From: SIG622 sp045596605
GTDB lineage: Bacteria; Bacillota; Clostridia; Oscillospirales; CAG-382
Length of the DNA stretch: 35,486 nucleotides
Direction of reading: 5' to 3'
NCBI GenBank assembly: GCA_045596605.1
Contig: JAZOCR010000118.1
Span: 1-35,486, forward strand
Part shown: positions 1 through 8,856 of the stretch, in pieces
Layout: the number at the start of each line of letters is the position of its first letter
Position numbering within the stretch: the first letter of the stretch is position 1
Translations under genes and position numbers: made by a program
The notes under the pieces: generated by a model
What the model was told of the DNA's origin: nothing
The model's database searches: none
Seen by the model: only the letters and a program-made list of their open reading frames with translations

Positions 1-1692
1 ATCAAGGCTGCAAAGGCAGGAATCGTTGAAGGAAACCCGGACGGCACCTTTAATCCGGACGGAACTCTTACAAGAGCGCAGATAGTAACTATTATTGACA
101 GACTTCTTGAAAGAAACATAGTTGACAGCAACACAAGAAAGATAGCCAAGTTTACTGATATAGCAGGACACTGGGCGCAGGAGGAAATAATAGCAGCATC
201 CTGCCCGGCGACATACGAGGGAAAAATTCTTTGGTATAACGGCAGCAAGTATTCTGCGAACTCACCGGTTGACAAGACAAAGCTTGACTATTCCCTTACC
301 GAGGCAATACTTAAAGATGTTGATATTTCCAACGGAGCAGCCGCTGAAAAAGCAATAGAAGCACATAAGGACAGAAGAATAGAAGAAATCCGCAACACCG
401 AAACTACAATTAAGCCTGATAGCGGTAAAAAGGCTTACTATGTAAGTGCTGACGGTAACGACGAAAACGACGGTCTTACACCTGAAACTGCGTGGGCGAC
501 TATCGATAAGGTTTCGACAGCAACGCTCAAAAAGGGTGATGTGGTATACTTTAAGAGAGGCGACACCTTCAGAGGACAGCTTCTTACAAAATTCGGTGTG
601 ACCTACTCTGCGTATGGCGAAGGTGCAAAGCCTAATCTTTATGGTTCGCTTCGCAATTACGCAGGAAGTGATTACTGGCAGGCTACAAACAGAAAGAATG
701 TATATGTTTCAAGTGACACTTTTGAAGATGTCGGATCAATTTTCTTTAACGATGGCGAGAAGGCAGGCACAAAGAAAACAGATGGTATCAACGGCTCGGC
801 TCTTTTGCGTGACCTTGATTTCTATCACAATACAAGTGATAAAAAGGTTTACCTCTACTCCAAGTCTGATCCTAACACAAGCTATGACTCTATTGAAATC
901 TGCGATTACGGCAGCATTGTAAGCGGAAACGGAAGCAGTGTGACTCTTGACAACCTTTGCCTTAAATATGCGGGTGTAAGTGGCGTAGACTATGGTGGAG
1001 GCACAACCAGCCTTACCGTTCAAAACTGTGAAATCGGATTTACAGGCGGTTCGCTTCAGCAGGGAAAGACCAACGGTGACGTTGTACGACTCGGCAACGG
1101 CGTAGGAACTCACGGCACGTGCAGTAAGTTCGTGGTAGATAACTGCTACGTTTACGAAGCATACGACGCAGGTCTTACCTTCCAGTATTTTACGAATCTC
1201 AATAATCCGGCGATGACCAAAATGGTAGATATTTATTACACAAATAACGTAATTGAAAAGTGTACCTATGCTATCGAGTACATCAACGGTCAGCCGGAAG
1301 ACCGTGGCCTTATGCAGAATATAACATTCTCAGGCAACTTCCTTATTCATTCCGGCTCCGGCTGGGGCAAGCAGCGTCCTGACAGACCCGGCTCTACCAC
1401 AGCTGTTCTCAAGGGCTGGAGCGGCACAAACCACTCCAAGAACTTCCTTATCTATGACAACGTAATTATGACAAAGGATTCCTATGCAACACTTATTCAC
1501 ATGTGCGTTGACGATGCAAAGAATATGCCTGAGGTAACAGGAAACATCTTTGCTAACGTAAAAGGACAAAAGTTCGGACTTTACGGTACGGGAGATCAAA
1601 ACCGTGACGACAATATGATAAAGTACGATGAAAAGATTCTTAACACTACAATAGGTCTTGACGACAATACCTTTGTTTTCTTTGATAAATAA
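1..1692 (+). CDS. SLH-domain right-handed beta-helix protein (5' end missing)
   Basis: The reading frame is open from base 1, so the gene starts upstream of the window; 563 residues are visible. Residues 1-37 are the end of an SLH repeat (motif NPDGTF...LTRAQIV), followed by a cut-off next repeat (FTDIAGHWAQEEII, residues 53-66). A linker beginning YSANSPVDKTKLDYS leads to a parallel beta-helix domain from about residue 144, which opens with YYVSADGNDENDG and ends GLDDNTFVF. Motifs shared with the five paralogs here are CEIGFTGGSL, VVRLGNG, YDAGLTFQYF and GWGKQRP. SLH repeats usually bind secondary cell-wall polymers, so a surface location is likely. The helix resembles pectate-lyase-like or carbohydrate-binding folds, but I cannot assign a substrate. 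The C-terminal half is closest to the paralog at 19099-21246. A 1825-3282 paralog follows after a hairpin. Confidence 0.9.
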   Translation: MKAAKAGIVEGNPDGTFNPDGTLTRAQIVTIIDRLLERNIVDSNTRKIAKFTDIAGHWAQEEIIAASCPATYEGKILWYNGSKYSANSPVDKTKLDYSLTEAILKDVDISNGAAAEKAIEAHKDRRIEEIRNTETTIKPDSGKKAYYVSADGNDENDGLTPETAWATIDKVSTATLKKGDVVYFKRGDTFRGQLLTKFGVTYSAYGEGAKPNLYGSLRNYAGSDYWQATNRKNVYVSSDTFEDVGSIFFNDGEKAGTKKTDGINGSALLRDLDFYHNTSDKKVYLYSKSDPNTSYDSIEICDYGSIVSGNGSSVTLDNLCLKYAGVSGVDYGGGTTSLTVQNCEIGFTGGSLQQGKTNGDVVRLGNGVGTHGTCSKFVVDNCYVYEAYDAGLTFQYFTNLNNPAMTKMVDIYYTNNVIEKCTYAIEYINGQPEDRGLMQNITFSGNFLIHSGSGWGKQRPDRPGSTTAVLKGWSGTNHSKNFLIYDNVIMTKDSYATLIHMCVDDAKNMPEVTGNIFANVKGQKFGLYGTGDQNRDDNMIKYDEKILNTTIGLDDNTFVFFDK

Positions 1693-1700
1693 AGAGCTTG

Positions 1701-1730
1701 AAGGCGCATACTGCTTTTGGTATGCGCCTT
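1701..1730 (+). terminator. Hairpin after the first beta-helix gene
   Basis: A perfect 11-bp stem (1701-1711 with 1720-1730, core GGCGCATAC/GTATGCGCC) and an 8-nt loop lie 8 bases past the stop codon. No strong U-tract follows, so it may be a weak terminator or an attenuator that lets some transcription run into the next gene. The stem resembles the hairpin at 19057-19085 behind a paralog. Confidence 0.6.
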
Positions 1731-1796
1731 GCCTTTGAAAAAGAAAAATATGCTGACATTTAACCAAAGCGTTTGTGAACATCTAAAGGATTGTAA

Positions 1797-1816
1797 TTTC
1801 CTTTATGGAAAGGAGA
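1797..1816 (+). promoter_or_regulatory. Hairpin covering the ribosome binding site of the next gene
   Basis: TCCTTT-ATGG-AAAGGA forms a perfect 6-bp stem with a 4-nt loop at 1799-1814, extendable by U-G and U-A pairs. The 3' arm is the AAAGGAG Shine-Dalgarno sequence of the gene starting at 1825, so folding would hide it. Translational control is an inference. Confidence 0.45.
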
Positions 1817-1824
1817 TGATAGGT

Positions 1825-3282
1825 ATGGAAAGGAAAAATATATATTCTGCAAATTCCCCGGTTGACAAAACAAAACTCAATTATTCTACCACACAGGCAA
1901 TCCTCGAGGACATTGATATTTCCGACGGTGCGGCAGTTGAAAAGGCAATAGAAGCATATAAGGAAAAAAGAATAGAAGAAATCCGAAATACACCCACGAC
2001 CATAAAAGCAGCCGAGGGCAGGAAGGCTTACTATGTTAGCAATAGCGGTAATGACGCAAACGACGGACTTACACCCGAAACTGCGTGGGCAACTCCCGAA
2101 AAGGCTTCGGCGGCAGAGCTGGAAATAGGCGATGCGGTTTACTTTAGGCGTGGTGATATCTTCAGGGGACTTCTCGTAACACAGCGAGGAGTAGCTTATT
2201 CTGCTTACGGCGAGGGCGAAAAGCCAAGACTTTACGGCTCAAAGCGAGACTATGCAAAGGAAGAATTCTGGGATAAAACGGAGACCGAAAACGTTTACGT
2301 ATCGAAGGAAGCCTTCACCGAAGACGTAGGACTTATAGTTTTTAATAACGGTGAGGCGTGGTCAAGGAAAAAGGCTGCAAGAATTAATGGTACTTTGCTT
2401 GAAAAAGACCTTGATATGTATCACAATACAGAGGATAATAATATTTATCTTTATTCCGTATCAGACCCCAATAGTCGCTTTGACAGCACTGAGATTTGTC
2501 ATTATGCCTGCATTGTAAGCGGAAACGGAAATGACGTTACCATTGATAACCTTTGCCTGAAATATGCGGGCGTAAGCGGAGTTGACTATACTTCGGGCAA
2601 GCCGGCAAATCTTACAGTACAAAACTGTGAAATCGGTTGGTGTGGCGGAAGCCTTATGAAAGCAAGAGAACACGACCCGGTAAGACTCGGAAACGGTGCG
2701 GGTACATTCAATACGGCAATATCTCAGACTGCTACTAACTGTTATATCTATCAGGTGTATGACTCCGGACTCACTTTCCAGTGGTTTAACAATACAACTG
2801 CTTTCAGAGTTGATATGAAGAACATCAGGTATACCGACAACGTTATCGAATACGCCACTTATGGAATAGAATATATTAATGCACAATCCGAGGAATACGG
2901 AATTATGCAGGATATAGTGTTTTCCGGAAACATAATTGCAAATATCGGTGCCGGCTGGGGCAAGCAGCGTCCCGACAGAGGAGGGTCTGTTACGGCAGCC
3001 ATAAAGGGCTGGGGAGGGGTTAACCACTCAAGTAATTTCCTTATCTACGACAACGTGATTATGACCAAGGATTCCTATGCTACGCTTATTCATATGTGCG
3101 TTGACAACGCAAAAAATATGCCGAGGGTTATTGGAAATATCTTTGCGAATGTCAGAGGACAAAAATTCGGTCTTTACGGCGAGGGCAGGCACAGACGTGA
3201 CAGGGATATGATTACCTATGACGAAACCATCACCGATAAAACGGTGGGTCTTGACGATAATACGTTTATTTTCCTTGAATAA
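1825..3282 (+). CDS. Beta-helix paralog without signal peptide or SLH repeats
   Basis: 485 residues from the ATG at 1825. This start is chosen because AGGAG lies 9 nt upstream; in-frame ATGs at 1717 and 1816 lack a usable site. The protein begins MERKNIYSANSPVDKTK, which is the linker that follows the SLH repeats in the longer paralogs. There is no hydrophobic N-terminus and no SLH motif. The beta-helix begins near residue 70 (YYVSNSGNDANDG) and carries CEIGWCGGSL, PVRLGNG, YDSGLTFQWF and GWGKQRP, ending GLDDNTFIF. The core motifs are kept, so the fold and any active site are probably intact. It may be cytoplasmic, exported by an unknown route, or a donor cassette for recombination with the exported copies. 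I see no promoter of its own; it probably depends on read-through from the upstream gene. Confidence 0.88.
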   Translation: MERKNIYSANSPVDKTKLNYSTTQAILEDIDISDGAAVEKAIEAYKEKRIEEIRNTPTTIKAAEGRKAYYVSNSGNDANDGLTPETAWATPEKASAAELEIGDAVYFRRGDIFRGLLVTQRGVAYSAYGEGEKPRLYGSKRDYAKEEFWDKTETENVYVSKEAFTEDVGLIVFNNGEAWSRKKAARINGTLLEKDLDMYHNTEDNNIYLYSVSDPNSRFDSTEICHYACIVSGNGNDVTIDNLCLKYAGVSGVDYTSGKPANLTVQNCEIGWCGGSLMKAREHDPVRLGNGAGTFNTAISQTATNCYIYQVYDSGLTFQWFNNTTAFRVDMKNIRYTDNVIEYATYGIEYINAQSEEYGIMQDIVFSGNIIANIGAGWGKQRPDRGGSVTAAIKGWGGVNHSSNFLIYDNVIMTKDSYATLIHMCVDNAKNMPRVIGNIFANVRGQKFGLYGEGRHRRDRDMITYDETITDKTVGLDDNTFIFLE

Positions 3283-3309
3283 AATCAGATGATACTAAGT
3301 CTTTTACGG

Positions 3310-3344
3310 CGAGCGGGATAGAATATACCCCGCTCGTTTTATTT
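3310..3344 (+). terminator. Rho-independent terminator
   Basis: An 8-bp stem CGAGCGGG/CCCGCTCG (3310-3317 with 3329-3336) is followed by TTTTATTTT, 27 bases after the stop of the 1825-3282 gene. It closes the first beta-helix pair. Confidence 0.85.
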
Positions 3345-3462
3345 TGTACATTGCCCGGAAAATATGTTGCTTTTTTTGTATGCTTTTGGGTATATAGAAG
3401 TGTAAAAATATTGCAATATATCAAATTTTTACAAAAAAATATACAAAAAAGTAAAAAACATA

Positions 3463-3491
3463 TTGAAATATCCATAATTGTATGATATAAT
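3463..3491 (+). promoter_or_regulatory. Sigma-A promoter of the 3524 beta-helix gene
   Basis: TTGAAA (3463-3468), 17-bp spacer, TATAAT (3486-3491), 32 bases before the ATG. The flanks are very A/T-rich. The paralog at 21246 (-) has the same -35 and -10 hexamers. Confidence 0.8.
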
Positions 3492-3523
3492 TCACACATA
3501 CTAATTTTTATGGAGGATCAAAT

Positions 3524-6500
3524 ATGAAAAAAACACTAAAGAGAGTCTTAAGCGTTGTGCTTTGTATGCTTATTGCGATGACGGCAGTTGGCATATGTAC
3601 CGCAAGTGCTGAGGAGTACACCTATACGGGAACGGTAATTTACCTTTCCGATAACGGCAATGATAAAAATGATGGTAAAACAGCCGAAAACGCTGTTAAA
3701 ACCATTGCGAAGGCTGCAACACTTGCCGGTAAGGATGGCACGGTTGTAGTAACTGACGCTTATACGTATGATGAATCACTTCCTGCTTGTACAATTGCAG
3801 GTTTGAATTCGGATTCTGTGATTAATCTTAAATCCTGGAGGCTCGACCTTGGTGGTAACGTAACCTTTAAGAACATTAATTTAAAGGTGTTTGTAAACTG
3901 GTCTTATATTCTTTGTAACGGCTATAAGCTTGTTATCGACGAAAACGTAACTACCCAGAGAAATACCGGTATTAACAAAAATCTCGGCATCAGAGGCGGT
4001 GGCGATAAAAAGGCGATTAACGGAAACACAGAAATTGTAATTAAGAGCGGTGAATGGAACGCCGTTTCGGTTGGTACAAGGCTTCAGAGCGTAAACGGTA
4101 ACGGTCATGTTACTATTTATGATACAGCTTCTGTTAACTCATTCACGTTCGGAAGCGAGGAGGCGACTACAGAGTTTCCTTTTGTGGGTGCATCTACAAT
4201 AAAGCTTGTTGGCGGTATGGCGAATGTTGGCAAGGTGCTTGAAATAGTAGACAACGTAGGCAAATGCTACGTTGACGTAACTGAATTTACCGGCAAGCTT
4301 GCTGATAGCTGGAACGACCTTGGAGTAGTAGTGCTTGAAAAGGCTTCAGATGTTCCGGATGAAGCAAAGCCCGGCGGAAAGCTTACCGATGAAAACAAGA
4401 AAAAAGCTGAAAAGGGACTTTTCTTCTCCGGCGAAAACTTAAGTGAAAAGCCTGCGGTTGATTATTCAGGATTTTTTGCTATTCCTGAAGCAACCTATGA
4501 TCTTTCCGGCATAGATAATATCGTATATATTTCTGATGCAGGTAATGACAATAACGACGGTAAGACAAAGGACACACCCGTTAAGAGCTTTTATGTTGCA
4601 GAAAATGTACTTGGTCCAGAGGGCGGCACGATTGTAGTTACCGGAACTTACACCTACGACGGAACGTACTTCAGCTATCCCGTAAACATTACGTCCACAT
4701 GTAGCAAGGACGTTTTCGTAATGAAATCCTGGGCACTCAGAACTAACAATACTACTATTGAAAACCTCAATATTCTTATTGCTGCGGACTGGGGATATAT
4801 TCTTCATAGAGGAACTCCTCTTGTTATCGGTAAAAATGTTAACTTTGCTTTTGGAACCGGTATTAACAGATACCTCAGCATAAGAGCTGAGGAAGGCGGA
4901 ACCTACGCTGCAACAGACATTACCATAAACAGCGGTAAATTCAAGACGATAATGACCGGTACAAAGAATGGTAATATCAAAGGCGATGCCAATATTACAA
5001 TTAATGGCGGAACCGTTGATTCTGTAGATTTCGGTGGTGACGGAGATAATTGCACTGTTATGGGGAACGCAACGGTAAAAATCACCGGCAAAGCAAGCGT
5101 TGGATCAGTTACAAGCAAAAATAACACCGAAGGCACTATGACTCTTGACCTTTCTGAATACCAAGGAGCGGATATTCCGGTTGCTAATGGTATTGTTGTT
5201 ATTAAGGGCGGTAATGAAATAGATGTTCCCCTGAAGACTGATGCAGTGTTTATAGATGGTTATCCGAACAATACCTTCCTCCCTGACAAGAAAATGACAA
5301 GAGCGGAAGCGATAAAGGTTGTATCTGTAATCTGTGGTTATACAGGTTCAGGCAGCAAGGATTCGAAGTTTACAGACGTTCCCAGTACCGAATGGTATGC
5401 CGGAAACGTAAAGTATCTTGAAACACTCGGAGTGCTCAGCTTCTATTCGGGCAAGCTTGAACCCGGAAAAGAAATCACAAGAGGCGAGTTTGTAAAGCTT
5501 ATTTCTGCACTTATCAAGGAACAGCCCGGAACAGCTTCCTTCCCGGATGTAAGCAAGACTCATCTTTATTATAAAGAAATAATCAAAGCCGCAAACGCAG
5601 GAATTGTTGAAGGAAACCCCGACGGCACATTTGCTCCTGATACAACTCTTACAAGAGCGCAGATCGTAACTATGCTTGATAGACTGCTCGAGAGAAACAT
5701 TATCGAAAGCAATGCTGTGAAGGTAGAAAAGTTCTCAGATATTGACGGACACTGGGCTGAAAAATATATAATTGCAGCTTCCTGCGGTGAAACACTAAAT
5801 GGTGTGATTATCTGGTATGCAGGCGGCGTGTACGCAGGAAATTCTCCTGTTGACACATCAAAACTCGAGTTTGACACAACAACAGAAATTCTCAAGGGAA
5901 TTGACAAGACAGATGCTGCAGCGGTTGAAAAATCAATTGATACTTACACTGAAAAGAGAATAGAAGAAATCAGAAATACAACTTCCATCATAGAGCCTGC
6001 AAGTGGCAAAAAAGCTTACTATGTAAGCAATAGCGGAAATGACTCAAATGACGGAACCTCACCCGAAAAGGCATGGAAGACGCTCGATAAGGTTTCGAGT
6101 GCAACTCTTAAGTCCGGCGACGTAGTATACTTTAACCGTGGAGATATCTTCAGAGGTCAGCTTGTAACAAAATTTGGTGTTAAATATTCAGCATATGGTG
6201 AAGGTGAGAAGCCGAAGCTTTACGGTTCACTCCGCAACTATTCCGAAGACAAGAGCTTCTGGGAGCCCACTGCAACTAAGAACGTTTACGTTTCATCTGA
6301 AACATTTGATCTTGATGTAGGTCTTATCGTATTCAACGAGGGTGAGGCGTGGACAATAAAGAAGGCGGCAGGTATTAACGGTACTGCAGTTCTTAAGGAC
6401 CTTGAAATGTATCACAATACAAGTGATAAGAAGATTTATCTTTACTCAACTTCTGACCCGAACTTCCGCTTTGACTCTACTGAAATTTGCGTTCAGAAGC

Positions 6501-7261
6501 ACATCATTACCGGAAATGGCTCCAGCGTTACTATCGATAACCTCTGTATAATGTATACAGGTGCACATGGTATAGGATATTCAGGAAACTCCAACCTGAC
6601 AATTCAGAACTGTGAACTCGGCTGGATAGGCGGAAGCCTCCAGCGTACAGGTGATGACCCTGTAAGATACGGTAATGCAATTGAGCTTTACGACCAGGGA
6701 AGTAAATTTACTGTTGAAAACTGTTATATCTATCAGGTATACGATGCTGCTGTGACACATCAGTATTTCGGTGCAGACACCAATAGCACCAGAGACTTCT
6801 CTGATATCAAGTATATAGATAACGTAATTACACACAGCACATATGCTATAGAGTACAAAAACGATAGCCCTGACGGAGTTATGCAGGATATAGAATTCTC
6901 CGGCAACATATTTGCACATTCAGGTGACGGTTGGGGTAATCAGCGTCCGCCCAGAAACGGTTCCCTTACTGCAGTAATCAAAGGCTGGGGTGGCGGCGAT
7001 GCAAATCATGCTGAAAACTTTGTAATCTACGATAACGTAATTATGACAAAGAATGATGAGGCAGCTCTTGTTCATATGGCCATCGGCGATGCAGCTGATA
7101 TGCCTGAAATTACTGGCAATGTGTTCTTTGCAAAATACGGAAATTATTTCGGACTTTACGGTCTTGAGTATGATATTGAGAAGAATATGCTTAAGTGCAA
7201 TGATAAGCTTCTTGATAAGACTATCGGACTTGACGACAACACCTTCGTTTTCGCAAAATAA
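3524..7261 (+). CDS. Large exported beta-helix protein with internal SLH repeats
   Basis: 1245 residues; GGAGG lies 7 nt before the ATG. Residues 1-29 form a signal peptide (MKKTLKRVLSVVLCMLIAM..., cleavage probably after TASA). Two related solenoid modules follow, about 38-300 and 330-565; both open with a Y(L/I)SDxGNDxNDGKT motif and share a WxYIL...LVI...TGIN...IR pattern, so they arose by duplication. Three SLH repeats occupy about 573-745, with a cut-off fourth (FSDIDGHWAEKYI). The family beta-helix runs from about 829 to the end, with CELGWIGGSL, PVRYGNA, YDAAVTHQYF and GWGNQRP. The SLH block thus sits in the middle of the chain rather than at an end. Expected location is the cell surface. 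The biochemical role is unknown; glycan binding or cleavage is a guess from the fold. Confidence 0.93.
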   Translation: MKKTLKRVLSVVLCMLIAMTAVGICTASAEEYTYTGTVIYLSDNGNDKNDGKTAENAVKTIAKAATLAGKDGTVVVTDAYTYDESLPACTIAGLNSDSVINLKSWRLDLGGNVTFKNINLKVFVNWSYILCNGYKLVIDENVTTQRNTGINKNLGIRGGGDKKAINGNTEIVIKSGEWNAVSVGTRLQSVNGNGHVTIYDTASVNSFTFGSEEATTEFPFVGASTIKLVGGMANVGKVLEIVDNVGKCYVDVTEFTGKLADSWNDLGVVVLEKASDVPDEAKPGGKLTDENKKKAEKGLFFSGENLSEKPAVDYSGFFAIPEATYDLSGIDNIVYISDAGNDNNDGKTKDTPVKSFYVAENVLGPEGGTIVVTGTYTYDGTYFSYPVNITSTCSKDVFVMKSWALRTNNTTIENLNILIAADWGYILHRGTPLVIGKNVNFAFGTGINRYLSIRAEEGGTYAATDITINSGKFKTIMTGTKNGNIKGDANITINGGTVDSVDFGGDGDNCTVMGNATVKITGKASVGSVTSKNNTEGTMTLDLSEYQGADIPVANGIVVIKGGNEIDVPLKTDAVFIDGYPNNTFLPDKKMTRAEAIKVVSVICGYTGSGSKDSKFTDVPSTEWYAGNVKYLETLGVLSFYSGKLEPGKEITRGEFVKLISALIKEQPGTASFPDVSKTHLYYKEIIKAANAGIVEGNPDGTFAPDTTLTRAQIVTMLDRLLERNIIESNAVKVEKFSDIDGHWAEKYIIAASCGETLNGVIIWYAGGVYAGNSPVDTSKLEFDTTTEILKGIDKTDAAAVEKSIDTYTEKRIEEIRNTTSIIEPASGKKAYYVSNSGNDSNDGTSPEKAWKTLDKVSSATLKSGDVVYFNRGDIFRGQLVTKFGVKYSAYGEGEKPKLYGSLRNYSEDKSFWEPTATKNVYVSSETFDLDVGLIVFNEGEAWTIKKAAGINGTAVLKDLEMYHNTSDKKIYLYSTSDPNFRFDSTEICVQKHIITGNGSSVTIDNLCIMYTGAHGIGYSGNSNLTIQNCELGWIGGSLQRTGDDPVRYGNAIELYDQGSKFTVENCYIYQVYDAAVTHQYFGADTNSTRDFSDIKYIDNVITHSTYAIEYKNDSPDGVMQDIEFSGNIFAHSGDGWGNQRPPRNGSLTAVIKGWGGGDANHAENFVIYDNVIMTKNDEAALVHMAIGDAADMPEITGNVFFAKYGNYFGLYGLEYDIEKNMLKCNDKLLDKTIGLDDNTFVFAK

Positions 7262-7298
7262 TTATCAGTTTAATGCAATGACATTTTAGCATTACGTT

Positions 7299-7334
7299 CG
7301 GTCAAGGCTGCGAAATGCGCCTTGACCGATTTTT
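7299..7334 (+). terminator. Terminator or attenuator directly before the 7348 gene
   Basis: A perfect 10-bp stem CGGTCAAGGC/GCCTTGACCG (7299-7308 with 7319-7328) is followed by ATTTTT. The AAGGAG ribosome binding site of the next gene begins at the very next base (7335). It probably ends most transcripts of the large beta-helix gene and limits read-through. Confidence 0.8.
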
Positions 7335-7347
7335 AAGGAGAGAAACT

Positions 7348-8796
7348 ATGAACACCAATGAAAATGTATACTGTGCACTGTCACCGGTAGACGTAAGCAC
7401 TTTGAACCTTGTGCTTACAAACTCTGTTAAAAGCAATGTAAATCTGAACAATCCCAAGACGGTTGTTGCTGATATTGACGCATATGCGGCAAAAAGAAGA
7501 GAAGAAATAAGAAACACCAAAACGAATATAAAAGTTGCAGGCACCAGCTACTTTGTCAGTGCCGACGGCTGCGATGATGCGGATGGCAAGACTCCAGAAA
7601 CTGCGTGGAAGACGCTTGCAAAGGTGTCGGAAGCGGAGCTTCTCCCCGGTGACGGTGTATTTTTTAGAAGAGGTGACCTTTTCCGTGGCTTTGTAGATGC
7701 AAAGGAGGGGGTAACCTATTCCGCATATGGTGAAGGGGAAAAGCCGAAGCTTTATGCTTCACCTCGTGATTATTCTGAATCGCCCTTTTGGGATAAAACT
7801 GAGCAAGATAATGTATATGTATCAAAGGAAACTTTTGATGCTGACGTTGGAAGCATCATTTTTGAAGGTGGAAAAAGCTGGGTAGTAAAAAGGGCATATG
7901 GAATTCTTGGCTTTGACGGCATACTTCGTGAGGACCTTGAAATGTTCCACAACAAAGAGGATAAAAGACTTTATCTCTATTCAGTAAGCGACCCCAATAC
8001 CCGCTTTACCTCAACGGAAATAGGTATTCATCAGAGTGTAATAGTAACAAAGAACTTCAATAATATTACGGTCGATAACCTTTGCCTTATGTACAGTGGT
8101 GCATTCGGCGTTTCCGGTAACTATTCGGAGGGACTTACTGTTACCAATTGTGAAATGGGCTGGCTTGGCGGAAGCCTTCAGGACTGCTCAAACGGCAGAA
8201 TTGTAAGATACGGTAACGGCGTTGAAATATACGGCTCCTGCAAAAATATGACTGTTGACAACTGTTACATTTACCAAGTGTACGATGCAGGTATTACTTT
8301 CCAGTACTTCAATTTCCCGAAGAGAGAAAAACGTATTGATATGGAAAATATCAATTTTACCAATAACTTTATTGAATACTGTACCTACAACATAGAATAT
8401 TGTGATGGGCAACCGGCGGATAACGCAGTTATGAAGAACATAAGAATGCAAGGCAATATTCTCCTTCATGCAGGAGAGGGCTGGGGAAATCAGCGCCCTG
8501 TAAGAAGTGACGCCTGCATAAAGGGCTGGCCACTTATAAATCATTCTGCCGACTTTATTGTAAGCGATAACATAATAACAACAATGGACGATAATTGCTG
8601 TCACCTTATTATAGGCGGAGAAGAACCGGCGTATCTTCCTGCTATAGTTGGAAACATTTTCGTGGGCAAAAAGGGTAACAAGTTCGGTCTTTTTGATATA
8701 ATGTCGATAACAGAGTGTGAATATCCGATTTACAACGAAAAAATCATTGAAAAAACACACGCACTTGAAAGCAATACTTTTGTATTTGCAGAATAA
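7348..8796 (+). CDS. Second beta-helix paralog without signal peptide or SLH repeats
   Basis: 482 residues from the ATG at 7348, with GGAG 7 nt upstream. An in-frame ATG at 7315 is rejected because it lies inside the upstream terminator stem. The protein begins MNTNENVYCALSPVD, matching the post-SLH linker of the long paralogs, with no signal peptide. The beta-helix starts near residue 67 (SYFVSADGCDDADG) and has CEMGWLGGSL, IVRYGNG, YDAGITFQYF and GWGNQRP. It is more diverged than the 1825-3282 copy. The architecture repeats the first pair: exported SLH protein, hairpin, SLH-less paralog. No promoter is visible in the 86-base gap, so expression by read-through is likely. Confidence 0.88.
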   Translation: MNTNENVYCALSPVDVSTLNLVLTNSVKSNVNLNNPKTVVADIDAYAAKRREEIRNTKTNIKVAGTSYFVSADGCDDADGKTPETAWKTLAKVSEAELLPGDGVFFRRGDLFRGFVDAKEGVTYSAYGEGEKPKLYASPRDYSESPFWDKTEQDNVYVSKETFDADVGSIIFEGGKSWVVKRAYGILGFDGILREDLEMFHNKEDKRLYLYSVSDPNTRFTSTEIGIHQSVIVTKNFNNITVDNLCLMYSGAFGVSGNYSEGLTVTNCEMGWLGGSLQDCSNGRIVRYGNGVEIYGSCKNMTVDNCYIYQVYDAGITFQYFNFPKREKRIDMENINFTNNFIEYCTYNIEYCDGQPADNAVMKNIRMQGNILLHAGEGWGNQRPVRSDACIKGWPLINHSADFIVSDNIITTMDDNCCHLIIGGEEPAYLPAIVGNIFVGKKGNKFGLFDIMSITECEYPIYNEKIIEKTHALESNTFVFAE

Positions 8797-8811
8797 AATA
8801 TGCGCAAAAAG

Positions 8812-8840
8812 CACCGCATCACTTTTTTGGTGATGCGGTG
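8812..8840. terminator. Bidirectional terminator between convergent genes
   Basis: A perfect 11-bp stem CACCGCATCAC/GTGATGCGGTG (8812-8822 with 8830-8840) has a 7-nt loop. On the minus strand it is followed by CTTTTTGC, fitting the lipoprotein gene; on the plus strand it follows the beta-helix gene by 15 bases. Confidence 0.85.
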
Positions 8841-8856
8841 TAATCTTATTCAGGGC

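Noticed and set aside
7315..7347. Upstream in-frame ATG for the 7348 gene
   Set aside because: It lies within the loop and stem of the upstream terminator and has no ribosome binding site; the ATG at 7348 has AAGGAG at the right distance.
8188..8814. 208-residue open frame on the minus strand
   Set aside because: It is antisense to the SLH-less paralog at 7348-8796 and starts within the bidirectional terminator; no signals support it.
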